DNA of 16,761 nt from an uncultured Oscillospiraceae bacterium (GTDB lineage: Bacteria; Bacillota; Clostridia; Oscillospirales; Oscillospiraceae). The stretch is taken from the NCBI GenBank assembly GCA_900769995.1, contig CAAGIT010000129.1:1-16761 (forward strand). Direction: 5' to 3'. The stretch's first letter is position 1; each line of letters begins with the position of its first letter. Both the position numbers and the translations under genes were made by a program. The notes under the pieces are model-generated. The model was not told where the DNA came from and ran no database searches. It was given only the letters and a program-made list of their open reading frames with translations. Shown one piece after another: positions 7,139 to 14,602 of the stretch.

Positions 7139-7477
7139 ATGGATAACTGCATTTTCTGCAAGATTATTGCCGGAGAGATTCCGTCGAGCAAGGTCTATGA
7201 GGACGAGCTTTGCCTTGCGTTCTATGACATTGCGCCGATGGCGCCGAAGCATTTTTTGGTCATTCCCAAGGAGCATCTGAGCGGTGCAAGCGCGATCAAC
7301 GAGGATAACAGCGCACTGGTCGGTCACATTTTCGCGGTCATTGCGAAGCTGACCAAGGAGCTTGATTTTGCGAACGGCTACCGCGTGGTCACGAACTGCG
7401 GCGAGGATGCCGGTCAGACGGTGTCCCATCTGCATTTTCATGTGCTCGGCGGCAAGACACTCGGCAGCTTTAACTAA
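7139..7477 (+). CDS. HIT family nucleotide-binding protein (HinT-like)
   Basis: A 112-residue histidine-triad protein of the HinT/PKCI branch, which hydrolyses purine nucleoside phosphoramidates and aminoacyl-AMP-type adducts. The triad HxHxHxx is present as H97-L-H99-F-H101-V-L. The N-terminal CxxC (C4, C7) followed by KIIAGEIPS is typical of this branch. Length is normal (about 110-115). The start follows AAGGGG at 7127-7132, 11 nt after the alaS stop, so it is probably co-transcribed with alaS. HinT proteins act on aminoacyl-adenylates made by synthetases, which makes the neighbourhood functionally sensible, though this link is inference. A GC-rich hairpin lies 8 nt after the stop codon. 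Confidence 0.95.
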   Translation: MDNCIFCKIIAGEIPSSKVYEDELCLAFYDIAPMAPKHFLVIPKEHLSGASAINEDNSALVGHIFAVIAKLTKELDFANGYRVVTNCGEDAGQTVSHLHFHVLGGKTLGSFN

Positions 7478-7485
7478 ATGACTTT

Positions 7486-7507
7486 GGGGCAGGTCTTGAC
7501 CTGCCCC
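7486..7507 (+). terminator. GC-rich hairpin after the alaS-HIT genes
   Basis: GGGGCAGGTC (7486-7495) and GACCTGCCCC (7498-7507) form a perfect 10-bp inverted repeat, realistically an 8-bp stem with a 6-nt loop. There is no T-run after it, so it may block exonucleases rather than terminate by itself. A closely similar palindrome occurs at 7727-7744. Confidence 0.5.
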
Positions 7508-7693
7508 CAGACTGTCGATAAAGCCCGAAACCGTCAAAATCAGAAAAGATTGTTTTGGATCTTCTCCATTGGTGCGCTGCAAGAAACTCTTGCTTCGCAA
7601 GGATTTTGACTTACTGCGCAACTCTCGCCTTACCGTACCTATGTACGCCGACAGGCGAGAGTTGCTTGTCTTTCGAACTTTTTCAACAGCCTG
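7508..7693. mobile_element. MITE-like element with terminal inverted repeats
   Basis: CAGACTGTCGATAAAG at 7508-7523 matches the reverse complement of CTTTTTCAACAGCCTG at 7678-7693 in 13 of 16 positions, defining a 186-bp unit without a gene. Inside are nested inverted repeats: GTCAAAATC/GATTTTGAC (7533-7541/7602-7610), GCAAGA/TCTTGC (7579-7584/7588-7593) and GCAACTCTCGCCT with its complement (7618-7630/7653-7665). This build is that of a small non-autonomous, highly folded repeat. No transposase is present and no clear target-site duplication is seen, so the assignment is inference from structure. Confidence 0.5.
7618..7665. repeat. Large two-tier inverted repeat inside the MITE-like element
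   Basis: GCAACTCTCGCCT (7618-7630) is perfectly complementary to 7653-7665, a 13-bp stem. Within the intervening 22 nt a second stem, CGTAC (7634-7638) with GTACG (7643-7647), closes a CTAT loop. The result is a long hairpin on either strand. It has no T-run and encodes nothing recognisable. Confidence 0.65.
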
Positions 7694-7694
7694 T

Positions 7695-7724
7695 CAGCGT
7701 GTCGAAAGGTTTTTCGACACGCTG
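7695..7724. repeat. Perfect 13-bp hairpin related to the element's ends
   Basis: CAGCGTGTCGAAA (7695-7707) pairs with TTTCGACACGCTG (7712-7724) around a GGTT loop. Both arms resemble the termini of the neighbouring 186-bp element: 10 of 13 and 12 of 16 positions match in the corresponding orientations. It therefore looks like a second copy reduced to its two ends, starting one base after the first copy stops. Confidence 0.6.
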
Positions 7725-7726
7725 GT

Positions 7727-7744
7727 GGCAGATCATGATCTGCC
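7727..7744. repeat. Perfect 18-bp palindrome upstream of comEC
   Basis: GGCAGATCATGATCTGCC is its own reverse complement. It is followed by CTATTTTC, so it could act as a weak terminator, or as a binding site for a dimeric regulator of comEC. It differs from the hairpin at 7488-7507 at four of twenty positions, so the two palindromes bracket the repeat region. Confidence 0.55.
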
Positions 7745-7771
7745 CTATTTTCAAAAACAGGAGGTGGCAGA

Positions 7772-10030
7772 ATGCGCAAGCTGGCGATCTTTGCGTGGGC
7801 GTTTGCACTCGCTGCGGCGGCCTATGTTTGGCTTCTGCCGTCCGAAGCGGCGGTTTGGCTGGCTGTTCTGCTGACCTTGTTTGGGCTGGCGTTCCTGTTT
7901 TTGGGAACAGATTGGGCAAAGCGGATTCGGATTTTTGCACTGGGCATGGCAATCGGACTGCTGTGGAGTCAAGGCTATGAAAAACTGAAGCTGGAACCGC
8001 TGCGGAGCTGTTGCGGCACGTCTGTGCAGGTGACAGCCGAGGTCTGCCGCGAGCCACAGGCGACACAATACGGCACACGTGTTCAGGCGGCAGTCGATGG
8101 CGGTCAGATCATGCTGTATCTGGAGTGTAAACCGGAGGAGCTGTCCCTCGGGGACAAAGTGCACTTGAATGCGGAGGTCGTGGATGTATCACGCGGCAGC
8201 GGTGATGAGAACAATCTGTATTATCAATCGAAGGACATCTCCCTGCTGGGATTTCAGCGCGGTGAATTAACGATAGAGCCGGCAGAGGATGTGCCGCTGC
8301 GGTACGTTCCGCAGCAGTTGCTTGCGATGGTGCGTGAGAAAATCACAGAGCTGTTCCCGGAGGATACGGAGGGCTTCGCACTGGCGCTTTTGACAGGCGA
8401 ACGCGATGGTATGACCTTTCAACAGCGGAACAATATGTCCCTGACCGGCATCGCACATATCGTATCCGTTTCCGGTATGCACGTGACGCTGATCGTCGGC
8501 GTGATACAGCTTTTGTGTCTGCGGCGTCGGAGAATTGCCACCGTATGCAGCCTGATCGTGATGCTCCTGTTCGCGGCGATGCTCGGCTTTTCACCCTCGG
8601 TCACCCGTGCGGTCACTATGAATACCGTGTTTTTGCTTGCACCGCTGGTGAGACGCGAAAATGACGGTTTTACCTCACTCGGTGCGGCATTGCTGGTGAT
8701 TCTGCTGCATAATCCGTGGGCGATTGCCAATGTCAGCCTGCAGCTATCTTTTGTGGCGATGGCGGGAATCTTCCTGGTGACTCCGAGAATTTTTGCGCGC
8801 ATTATGCGCGTATCGGACGATAAGCAATGGCAAGAAACGCATCCACGGCGGCACAGAATGCTGCGAAGCGTTGCTGTAACGCTTGCGGCAACCTTGGGCG
8901 CGAATTCGCTGACGCTTCCGCTGGTGGCAATGACCTTTGGTTCTGTTTCCGTGATTTCTCCGCTGACGAATATGCTGCTGATGCCGGTCATCAGCCTCGT
9001 GTTTACGGCAAGCTTTGTGCTGCTGCTTGTTGCTCTGGTTTTTTCATGGCTGGCGCCGCTGATGTTTTTGTGCACGAAGGGTGCGTGGCTGTTATCGTGG
9101 CTGATTCGTTTTGCTCTGTGGGCAATCGACCGGCTTGCAGGGCTTCCCTATGCGGCGGTCTACACCTGCAGCGGCTACATAACGGCATGGCTGGCGCTTG
9201 TTTATGCGCTGAGTATTGTGTATGTGCTCCTGCGCAGGTGTAAGCTAAGCCTGCTGCTCGGGTGTGTGCTGACTTCGCTGGTTGGCGCGTGTGTTCTGTC
9301 GGCGTTGCCGCGGGGAACGGTACAGGTGACAGCCTTCGATGTCGGGCAGGGACAGTGTATTTTCCTGCGGAATGGAGATACTACTGCGCTGATCGACTGC
9401 GGCGGCGATGAAGGAGACTATAGCGGCGAGGAGGTCGCCCGCAGACTGCTGATGGCGGGAGAGCGCAGCATTGACGCTCTGATTTTGACACACTATGATA
9501 CCGACCATATCTGCGGCATGGAACAGCTTCTCAGCCGCATAGAGGTCAACACGCTGATTCTGCCGCAGGTGGCGGATGATAGCGGAAATCTTGAAAAGAT
9601 TCTTTCCTTGGCGGAGGAAACACCGACGCGATTTGTGCAGACGGATGTGGTTTTGCAATTCGGGGACGGAACACTCAACCTGCTTGCGCCGGATGACCCG
9701 CAGGAGGATAATGCGTCATTATCCGTGTTGATGTCTGTGGGAGAATATGATATACTGGTGACGGGCGATTTGAGCACGGAGCAGGAGTTAACTTTGCTTC
9801 GGACGCATGAGCTGCCCGACTTGGAGGTCTTGGTCGCGGGACATCACGGCTCAAAAAACTCGACAAGCGCGGAGCTGCTGACGGCGACAAGACCGGATGT
9901 GGTTATCATCAGCGTGGGCGATAACCGTTACGGGCATCCGGCAGCGGAGGTTTTGGAACGGATCGCGGCCGTGGGTGCTGCGGTGTACCGCACGGATCTA
10001 AACGGCGAAATTACATTATTGAGGGACTGA
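7772..10030 (+). CDS. comEC: ComEC/Rec2 family DNA-uptake channel protein
   Basis: A 752-residue polytopic membrane protein of the type that carries single-stranded DNA across the membrane in natural transformation. Two N-terminal membrane helices are followed by an OB-like soluble part (about 65-165). The competence-domain core (about 205-510) has FALALLTGERDGM and GIAHIVSVSGMHVTL, with about eight to ten hydrophobic segments. The C-terminal metallo-beta-lactamase-like domain begins at D523-VGQGQ. It keeps H574-x-D576-x-D578-H579 and H691-H692 in GHHGSKNS, so the putative nuclease centre looks complete. Length is typical. The ATG follows AGGAGGT at 7759-7765. holA starts one base after the stop, the usual pairing in Firmicutes. 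Whether this organism is naturally transformable cannot be told; no other com gene is in the window. Confidence 0.95.
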   Translation: MRKLAIFAWAFALAAAAYVWLLPSEAAVWLAVLLTLFGLAFLFLGTDWAKRIRIFALGMAIGLLWSQGYEKLKLEPLRSCCGTSVQVTAEVCREPQATQYGTRVQAAVDGGQIMLYLECKPEELSLGDKVHLNAEVVDVSRGSGDENNLYYQSKDISLLGFQRGELTIEPAEDVPLRYVPQQLLAMVREKITELFPEDTEGFALALLTGERDGMTFQQRNNMSLTGIAHIVSVSGMHVTLIVGVIQLLCLRRRRIATVCSLIVMLLFAAMLGFSPSVTRAVTMNTVFLLAPLVRRENDGFTSLGAALLVILLHNPWAIANVSLQLSFVAMAGIFLVTPRIFARIMRVSDDKQWQETHPRRHRMLRSVAVTLAATLGANSLTLPLVAMTFGSVSVISPLTNMLLMPVISLVFTASFVLLLVALVFSWLAPLMFLCTKGAWLLSWLIRFALWAIDRLAGLPYAAVYTCSGYITAWLALVYALSIVYVLLRRCKLSLLLGCVLTSLVGACVLSALPRGTVQVTAFDVGQGQCIFLRNGDTTALIDCGGDEGDYSGEEVARRLLMAGERSIDALILTHYDTDHICGMEQLLSRIEVNTLILPQVADDSGNLEKILSLAEETPTRFVQTDVVLQFGDGTLNLLAPDDPQEDNASLSVLMSVGEYDILVTGDLSTEQELTLLRTHELPDLEVLVAGHHGSKNSTSAELLTATRPDVVIISVGDNRYGHPAAEVLERIAAVGAAVYRTDLNGEITLLRD

Positions 10031-10031
10031 T

Positions 10032-11069
10032 ATGGCAGGCAAGCAGAGTGAATACAACTGCGAACAACTGAAAACCGACTTAAAGCAGAAGAACCTTGCT
10101 CGCTTTTATATTCTGTTCGGCGAGGAGGACTATCTGCGGAAATACTATTTGGAGCAGATAAAAAAGCAGCTCGTCGATGACCTGACGGCGGATTTCAACT
10201 TCCACCGTCTGACGAATGAGAGCTTCAATCTGCAAACGCTCTCCGATTGTGTGGAGGCGCTGCCGATGATGGCAGAGCGGTCGATGACACTGGTCGAGGA
10301 TGTGGACTTGTTTGCTCTTTCGGACGGGGAACGCGATCGGCTGATCGAGCTGTTGTCGGAGCTGCCGGAGTATTGCTGTCTGGTGCTGACCTATACGGAG
10401 TTCAAGCCCGACAAACGCAAGAAAAAGCTCTGGGACGCTCTGAGTAAATACGCCGTCCTGACGGAGTTCAGGTACCAAAGCGAGAGCGATTTGCGCGCGT
10501 GGATCATTCGCCATTTCCGCTCGGCAGGCAAGCAGATCGCGCCGGAGCTTTGTATGTATCTGCTCGGACAGTGCGGTCTGTCGATGACACGGCTGCATGG
10601 CGAGATTCAAAAAATCTGTGCCTTTTCGGGCGCGGAGAATATCGTCCGCGCGGATATTGACGCGGTGGTCGAGCCGACCTTGGACGCGGTGGTGTTTGAA
10701 CTGAGCGACGCATTGGCACAGCGGGATTTTGACCGCGCACTGGAACGGCTTGCGGCTCTGCAAAAGATGCAGACGGAGGCGATCCCCATCGTTGCCGCCA
10801 TCGGCTCGCAGATGCGGCGGCTGTATGCGGCAAAAATCCTGCAAAGCGAAGGAAAAACCGCAGCGGAATTGTCGGCGCTTTGCGGCATCGCGCCCTATGC
10901 AGCGGGCAAAACCATCACGCAGGCACGGCGATTGTCGGAGCGGTTCTGCCGTCGGGCGGTGGTGCTGTGCTGCGAAACGGACTATCGGCTGAAATCCTCC
11001 TACGATGACCCCGACCGACTGGTGGAGCTGCTGATTTTGCAGCTTGCGGAGGAGGCACGGCATGATTAA
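10032..11069 (+). CDS. holA: DNA polymerase III delta subunit
   Basis: A 345-residue clamp-loader delta subunit, which opens the beta sliding clamp for loading at the replication fork. The N-terminal AAA+-like fold starts with FYILFGEEDYLRKYYLEQI (about 25-43), the degenerate nucleotide-binding region of HolA proteins, and contains the conserved-type block around VLTYTEFKPDKRKK. The C-terminal helical collar domain (about 215-340) has LDAVVFELSDALAQRDFDRAL. Length is normal (about 330-350). The start codon lies one base after the comEC stop codon, indicating translational coupling. The next gene, rnmV, overlaps its end by 8 nt. The assignment is supported both by sequence and by the common comEC-holA order in Firmicutes. 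Confidence 0.93.
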   Translation: MAGKQSEYNCEQLKTDLKQKNLARFYILFGEEDYLRKYYLEQIKKQLVDDLTADFNFHRLTNESFNLQTLSDCVEALPMMAERSMTLVEDVDLFALSDGERDRLIELLSELPEYCCLVLTYTEFKPDKRKKKLWDALSKYAVLTEFRYQSESDLRAWIIRHFRSAGKQIAPELCMYLLGQCGLSMTRLHGEIQKICAFSGAENIVRADIDAVVEPTLDAVVFELSDALAQRDFDRALERLAALQKMQTEAIPIVAAIGSQMRRLYAAKILQSEGKTAAELSALCGIAPYAAGKTITQARRLSERFCRRAVVLCCETDYRLKSSYDDPDRLVELLILQLAEEARHD

Positions 11070-11637
11070 GCTTCGACAGGCGATCGTTGTGGAGGGGCGG
11101 TATGACAAGAACACCCTTTCGCAAATCGTAGACGCGCCGATTTTCGAAACACGCGGCTTTGGTATCATGAAGGATCGGGAGCTGCTGGCGTTTCTGCGCC
11201 GCATCGCGCAGACCCGCGGTCTGGTCATTCTCACCGATTCGGACGGCGCGGGCTTTGTCATCCGAAACTACCTCAAGGGCGCATTGCCGAAGGAGGGGGT
11301 TCTGCACGCCTATATTCCCGATATTGCCGGCAAGGAGCGCCGAAAAACACAGGCGGGCAAAGAGGGCAAGCTGGGGGTAGAGGGCATGAGCCCCGAGATT
11401 TTGCTCACGGCGCTCAAAAACGCAGGCGTGCAGACGGAGGATTCTGTAAAACCTGCGGAGAGAATTACAAAAACAGATCTGTTCCTTGCGGGGCTTTCCG
11501 GCTCTGCCGAGAGCGCGAAAAGACGTGTGACGCTGCAAAAAGAGCTGGGTCTGCCCGAGCATTTGGGCAGTAATGCGTTTTTGGATGCGCTGAATTTGCT
11601 GATGACCCGCGAGGAATTTTTGGAGAACTATTTATGA
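11062..11637 (+). CDS. rnmV: Ribonuclease M5 (5S rRNA maturation, TOPRIM)
   Basis: A 191-residue TOPRIM nuclease that trims precursor 5S rRNA at both ends on a complex with ribosomal protein L18. The TOPRIM motif residues are visible: E11 in VVEGRYDK and D59-x-D61 in LTDSDGAG. A family-specific IPDIAGKERRK segment follows (about 88-98). The C-terminal part matches the expected RNase M5 extension, and length is usual (about 180-190). ATG at 11062 is chosen because GGAGGAGG at 11048-11055 precedes it. It overlaps the end of holA by 8 nt. The gene ends with TTATGA, so its TGA stop overlaps the ATG of the ABC-F gene by 4 nt. The other common neighbour in Firmicutes, ksgA, is absent here. Confidence 0.93.
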   Translation: MIKLRQAIVVEGRYDKNTLSQIVDAPIFETRGFGIMKDRELLAFLRRIAQTRGLVILTDSDGAGFVIRNYLKGALPKEGVLHAYIPDIAGKERRKTQAGKEGKLGVEGMSPEILLTALKNAGVQTEDSVKPAERITKTDLFLAGLSGSAESAKRRVTLQKELGLPEHLGSNAFLDALNLLMTREEFLENYL

Positions 11638-13502
11638 TCGACATTTCGGTGAACGGACTGGTCAAGTCCTTTGAGGTCGGTGCGACCCTGCTGGACGGGC
11701 TGAGCTTCGATATTCATGAGGGCGAATGCGTGGGAATCATGGGTCGCAACGGCTGCGGCAAAACGACACTGTTCCGTCTGTTAACGGGAGAGATCTTTCC
11801 CGATGAGGGCGAGATCGTCATTGCCTCGGGGAAACGGCTCGGTTTGATCTCGCAGATTCCGCGTTATCCCGAGGGCTATACGGCGGAGGATGTTTTGCGG
11901 ACGGCGTTTGCCTCGCTGGAGGCGATCCGCCGCAAGATGGAGCAGCTTGCCGACCGTCTGACGGCAAATGCGCCCAAAACTCTGCTCGATGAATATGACC
12001 GCCTGAGCAACGCCTATCTATCCGGCGGCGGCTACGAGCAGGACACGGAAATTGAAAAGATTTGCAACGGCCTCGGCATCCCCAAGGCCATGCGCGATCA
12101 GAAATTCGACCGTCTGTCGGGCGGTGAAAAAACCCGCGTGAATTTGGCGCGTTTGCTGCTGGAAAAGACCGACATCCTGCTTTTGGACGAGCCGACAAAC
12201 CATCTGGACTTAAAGAGCGTTGAATGGCTGGAGGACTATATCCTCAAATTCAAGGGGACGGTGCTGACGATCTCCCACGACCGCTTTTTCCTTGACCGTG
12301 TGGTTGACCGCATCATCGAAATTGCCGGCGGGAAAGCGGAGTTTTACAGCGGAAACTACACGTTCTATCTACAGGAAAAGCAGGAGCGTTTCAATCGCCA
12401 GCTCAAGCAGTATGAGCAGGAGCAGGCAAAGCTCAAACAGCTCGGCTACACCGTTGAGCGAATGAAGGGCTGGGGCATCAACAACCGCGTGCTCTACCGC
12501 CGCGCGATGTCCATCCAGCACCGCATGGAGCGTATCAAGAAAACCGAACGCCCGACAAAGGAAAAAACACTTCGCGCACGCTTCGGTGAGAAGGACTTTT
12601 TCGGTGATGAGGTGCTGTCGGTCAAGGGCATGGGCAAGTCGTTTGGCGACCGGGTACTGTTTTCGGACGTTGAATTACAGGTCGGCGGCGGTGAGAGAAT
12701 CGCGCTTCTGGGCGATAACGGCGTAGGAAAGACCACATTTATCCGTGTGCTTTTGGGCGAGCTGGCAGGTGAGGGCAAGATCAAATTCGGGCCGTCGGTC
12801 AAATCTGCTTACTTGCCGCAGGTGATGCACTTCGCCCATCCGGAGCGGACACTGTACGACACCATGCTCTACGAAAAGAAGTGCACCCCGCAATCGGCGC
12901 GCGACCGATTGGGCGCCTTCCTGTTTTCGGGTGAGGACGTGTTCAAGACGGTGGGCACGCTTTCGGGCGGTGAGCAGTCGCGTCTGCGGCTGTGTATGCT
13001 GATGGACGAGAAGATCAATCTGCTGGTTTTGGACGAGCCGACCAACCATTTGGACATTGCTTCGCGTGAATGGGTCGAATGTGCCATTGACGAATATGAG
13101 GGTACACTGCTCTTTGTCTCTCACGACCGCTATTTTGTGGACAAATTTGCCACACGCATTTGGGAGCTGGAGGACGGAAAAATCCGCGATTTTCCCTGCG
13201 GGTACGCAAAATACCGCTCCATCAAGGAGCATGAAGCCGCACCGCAGTTCCAGCCGCCCAAAAAGAAAGAAAAGGTGCAGAAGCCGACCGGAAGCAAGGA
13301 CTTGGAGAAGCTGGTGCGCCGCCTGGAGCGGGAGATCGACGCGCAGGAGCAGGTTGTTGCGGCACTGGATGCCGCCCTGGTCGAAGCCGCGACGGATTAT
13401 CAGGAGCTTTTGCGCCTGACGGACGAGAAAACTGCGGCAGAGGCAAAGCTCGACGACCTCATGTCCCAATGGGAGGAAGCCTCGGTAGCCCTCGGCGGCT
13501 AA
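11634..13502 (+). CDS. ABC-F family ATPase (translation factor type)
   Basis: A 622-residue soluble protein with two ABC domains in one chain and no membrane segment, the hallmark of ABC-F ATPases that act at the ribosomal E-site. Domain 1 has Walker A GRNGCGKT (37-44), the signature LSGGE (161-165) and Walker B LLLDEPTNHLDL. A charged linker rich in Lys, Arg and Gln (about 240-310, the P-site tRNA interaction motif region) follows. Domain 2 has Walker A GDNGVGKT (360-367), LSGGEQ (443-448) and D467-E468 in LVLDEPTNHLDI. A Lys-rich linker and a coiled coil (about 550-620) close the protein, resembling Uup/YdiF-like members. Both catalytic glutamates are intact. The ATG overlaps the rnmV stop. 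The subfamily, and whether it gives antibiotic protection or housekeeping translation support, cannot be decided from sequence; housekeeping is more likely given the operon. Confidence 0.92.
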   Translation: MIDISVNGLVKSFEVGATLLDGLSFDIHEGECVGIMGRNGCGKTTLFRLLTGEIFPDEGEIVIASGKRLGLISQIPRYPEGYTAEDVLRTAFASLEAIRRKMEQLADRLTANAPKTLLDEYDRLSNAYLSGGGYEQDTEIEKICNGLGIPKAMRDQKFDRLSGGEKTRVNLARLLLEKTDILLLDEPTNHLDLKSVEWLEDYILKFKGTVLTISHDRFFLDRVVDRIIEIAGGKAEFYSGNYTFYLQEKQERFNRQLKQYEQEQAKLKQLGYTVERMKGWGINNRVLYRRAMSIQHRMERIKKTERPTKEKTLRARFGEKDFFGDEVLSVKGMGKSFGDRVLFSDVELQVGGGERIALLGDNGVGKTTFIRVLLGELAGEGKIKFGPSVKSAYLPQVMHFAHPERTLYDTMLYEKKCTPQSARDRLGAFLFSGEDVFKTVGTLSGGEQSRLRLCMLMDEKINLLVLDEPTNHLDIASREWVECAIDEYEGTLLFVSHDRYFVDKFATRIWELEDGKIRDFPCGYAKYRSIKEHEAAPQFQPPKKKEKVQKPTGSKDLEKLVRRLEREIDAQEQVVAALDAALVEAATDYQELLRLTDEKTAAEAKLDDLMSQWEEASVALGG

Positions 13503-13546
13503 AATTTGGATGTCGGAAAACGGGAGATCGTTTGAAAGATCTGCTG

Positions 13547-13575
13547 AAGCCCGCCGAGGAAATCGGCGGGCTTTT
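13547..13575 (+). terminator. Intrinsic terminator of the comEC-holA-rnmV-ABC-F operon
   Basis: AAGCCCGCCGA (13547-13557) and TCGGCGGGCTT (13563-13573) form a perfect 11-bp GC-rich stem with a 5-nt loop (GGAAA), followed by a short T-run (13572-13575). It is placed 44 nt after the ABC-F stop codon. Confidence 0.88.
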
Positions 13576-13579
13576 ATGC

Positions 13580-13608
13580 TTGACACAGACGGAATTGCAC
13601 AATATAAT
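13580..13608 (+). promoter_or_regulatory. Consensus sigma-A promoter of mrp
   Basis: TTGACA (13580-13585) and TATAAT (13603-13608) are both perfect and separated by exactly 17 nt. The transcript would start near 13615 and have a leader of about 94 nt. The leader contains one small hairpin, GGCGG/CCGCC (13668-13672/13678-13682), ending eight bases before the ribosome site. Confidence 0.9.
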
Positions 13609-13708
13609 AATAGACTAGATAGGTATGGCTGAAGGAGTACATTTTTGTGCTTTGGAGATATATCTGAGGCGGGAATACCGCCATAATTTCGGAAGGAGAT
13701 AATGCGAT

Positions 13709-14530
13709 ATGAGCGAACAATGCAGCGGTAACTGCTCGTCCTGCGGCGAGAGCTGCTCTGACCGCAAGCAGGAGAGCCTGCTTGCGCAGTTAAATGAAAA
13801 ATCCAAGGTCGGCAAGGTGATTGCCGTCGTGTCCGGCAAGGGCGGTGTCGGTAAGAGCACCGTCACCTCTCTGCTTGCGGCAGCAATGCAGAAGGCAGGA
13901 AAGCGTGCGGCGATTCTGGATGCCGATATTACCGGCCCGTCGATCCCGAAGGCGTTCGGCGTGAGCGAATGTCAAGGCGTGAGCGAGGAAGGACTCTATC
14001 CCGCGGTCAGCGAGAGCGGCATCCAAATCATGTCCATCAATCTGCTGCTCGACAATGAGAATGACCCTGTTCTCTGGCGCGGCCCGATCATTGCCGGCGC
14101 GGTCAAGCAGTTCTGGACGGACGTGTTCTGGACGGATGTGGACTATATGTTTGTCGATATGCCGCCCGGTACGGGCGATGTGCCGCTGACGGTATTCCAG
14201 TCCCTGCCGATCGATGGGGTCATCATCGTGACCTCGCCGCAGGAGCTGGTTTCCATGATCGTCTCCAAGGCGGTCAAGATGGCGAACATGATGAAGGTGC
14301 CGACACTGGGCATCGTGGAGAACTACAGCTATTTCGAGTGCCCCGACTGCGGCAAACGGCATGAGATTTTTGGTAAGAGCCATTTGGCAGAGGTCGCGGC
14401 GGAATATCATCTGCCGGTGCTGGCACGTCTGCCGATCGATCCGTCTGTTGCACGCAAATGTGACGAGGGCAAGGCGGAACAGCTCAATACCGAGCACATC
14501 GAGGCAGCGGTTGCAGCGCTGCTTGGCTGA
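13709..14530 (+). CDS. mrp: Mrp/NBP35-type P-loop ATPase, Fe-S cluster carrier
   Basis: A 273-residue cytosolic ATPase of the Mrp/ApbC/NBP35 group, which binds an Fe-S cluster at a dimer interface and passes it to apoproteins. The deviant Walker A GKGGVGKST is at 43-51. ILDADITGPSIPKAFG (about 68-83) and FVDMPPGTGD (about 149-158) are family signatures. The bridging-cluster motif CPDC is at C211 and C214. The N-terminus carries a four-cysteine cluster (C5, C9, C12, C16), like the extra N-terminal Fe-S site of NBP35-type proteins but with different spacing. The N-terminal DUF59/MIP18 domain found in many bacterial Mrp proteins is absent. ATG at 13709 follows GGAAGGAGA (13691-13699). A perfect promoter lies upstream. 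The next gene starts 72 nt downstream without an obvious terminator between them. Confidence 0.93.
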   Translation: MSEQCSGNCSSCGESCSDRKQESLLAQLNEKSKVGKVIAVVSGKGGVGKSTVTSLLAAAMQKAGKRAAILDADITGPSIPKAFGVSECQGVSEEGLYPAVSESGIQIMSINLLLDNENDPVLWRGPIIAGAVKQFWTDVFWTDVDYMFVDMPPGTGDVPLTVFQSLPIDGVIIVTSPQELVSMIVSKAVKMANMMKVPTLGIVENYSYFECPDCGKRHEIFGKSHLAEVAAEYHLPVLARLPIDPSVARKCDEGKAEQLNTEHIEAAVAALLG

Positions 14531-14602
14531 TAAAAAAATGGAACACCTTGGGCAAATTGCCGTCTAATGAAATGGCATTTGGCAAAGTAGGGGGTATAAA
14601 AT

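Noticed and set aside
13625..13702. 25-codon leader frame upstream of mrp
   Set aside because: It starts about 10 nt into the transcript and stops just before mrp, but has no ribosome site and no codon pattern of an attenuator. Chance is more likely.
14551..14561. Short palindrome GGCAAATTGCC between mrp and the membrane-fusion gene
   Set aside because: The 5-bp stem with a single-base centre has no T-run and no matching second site. It is too short to call a terminator or operator.
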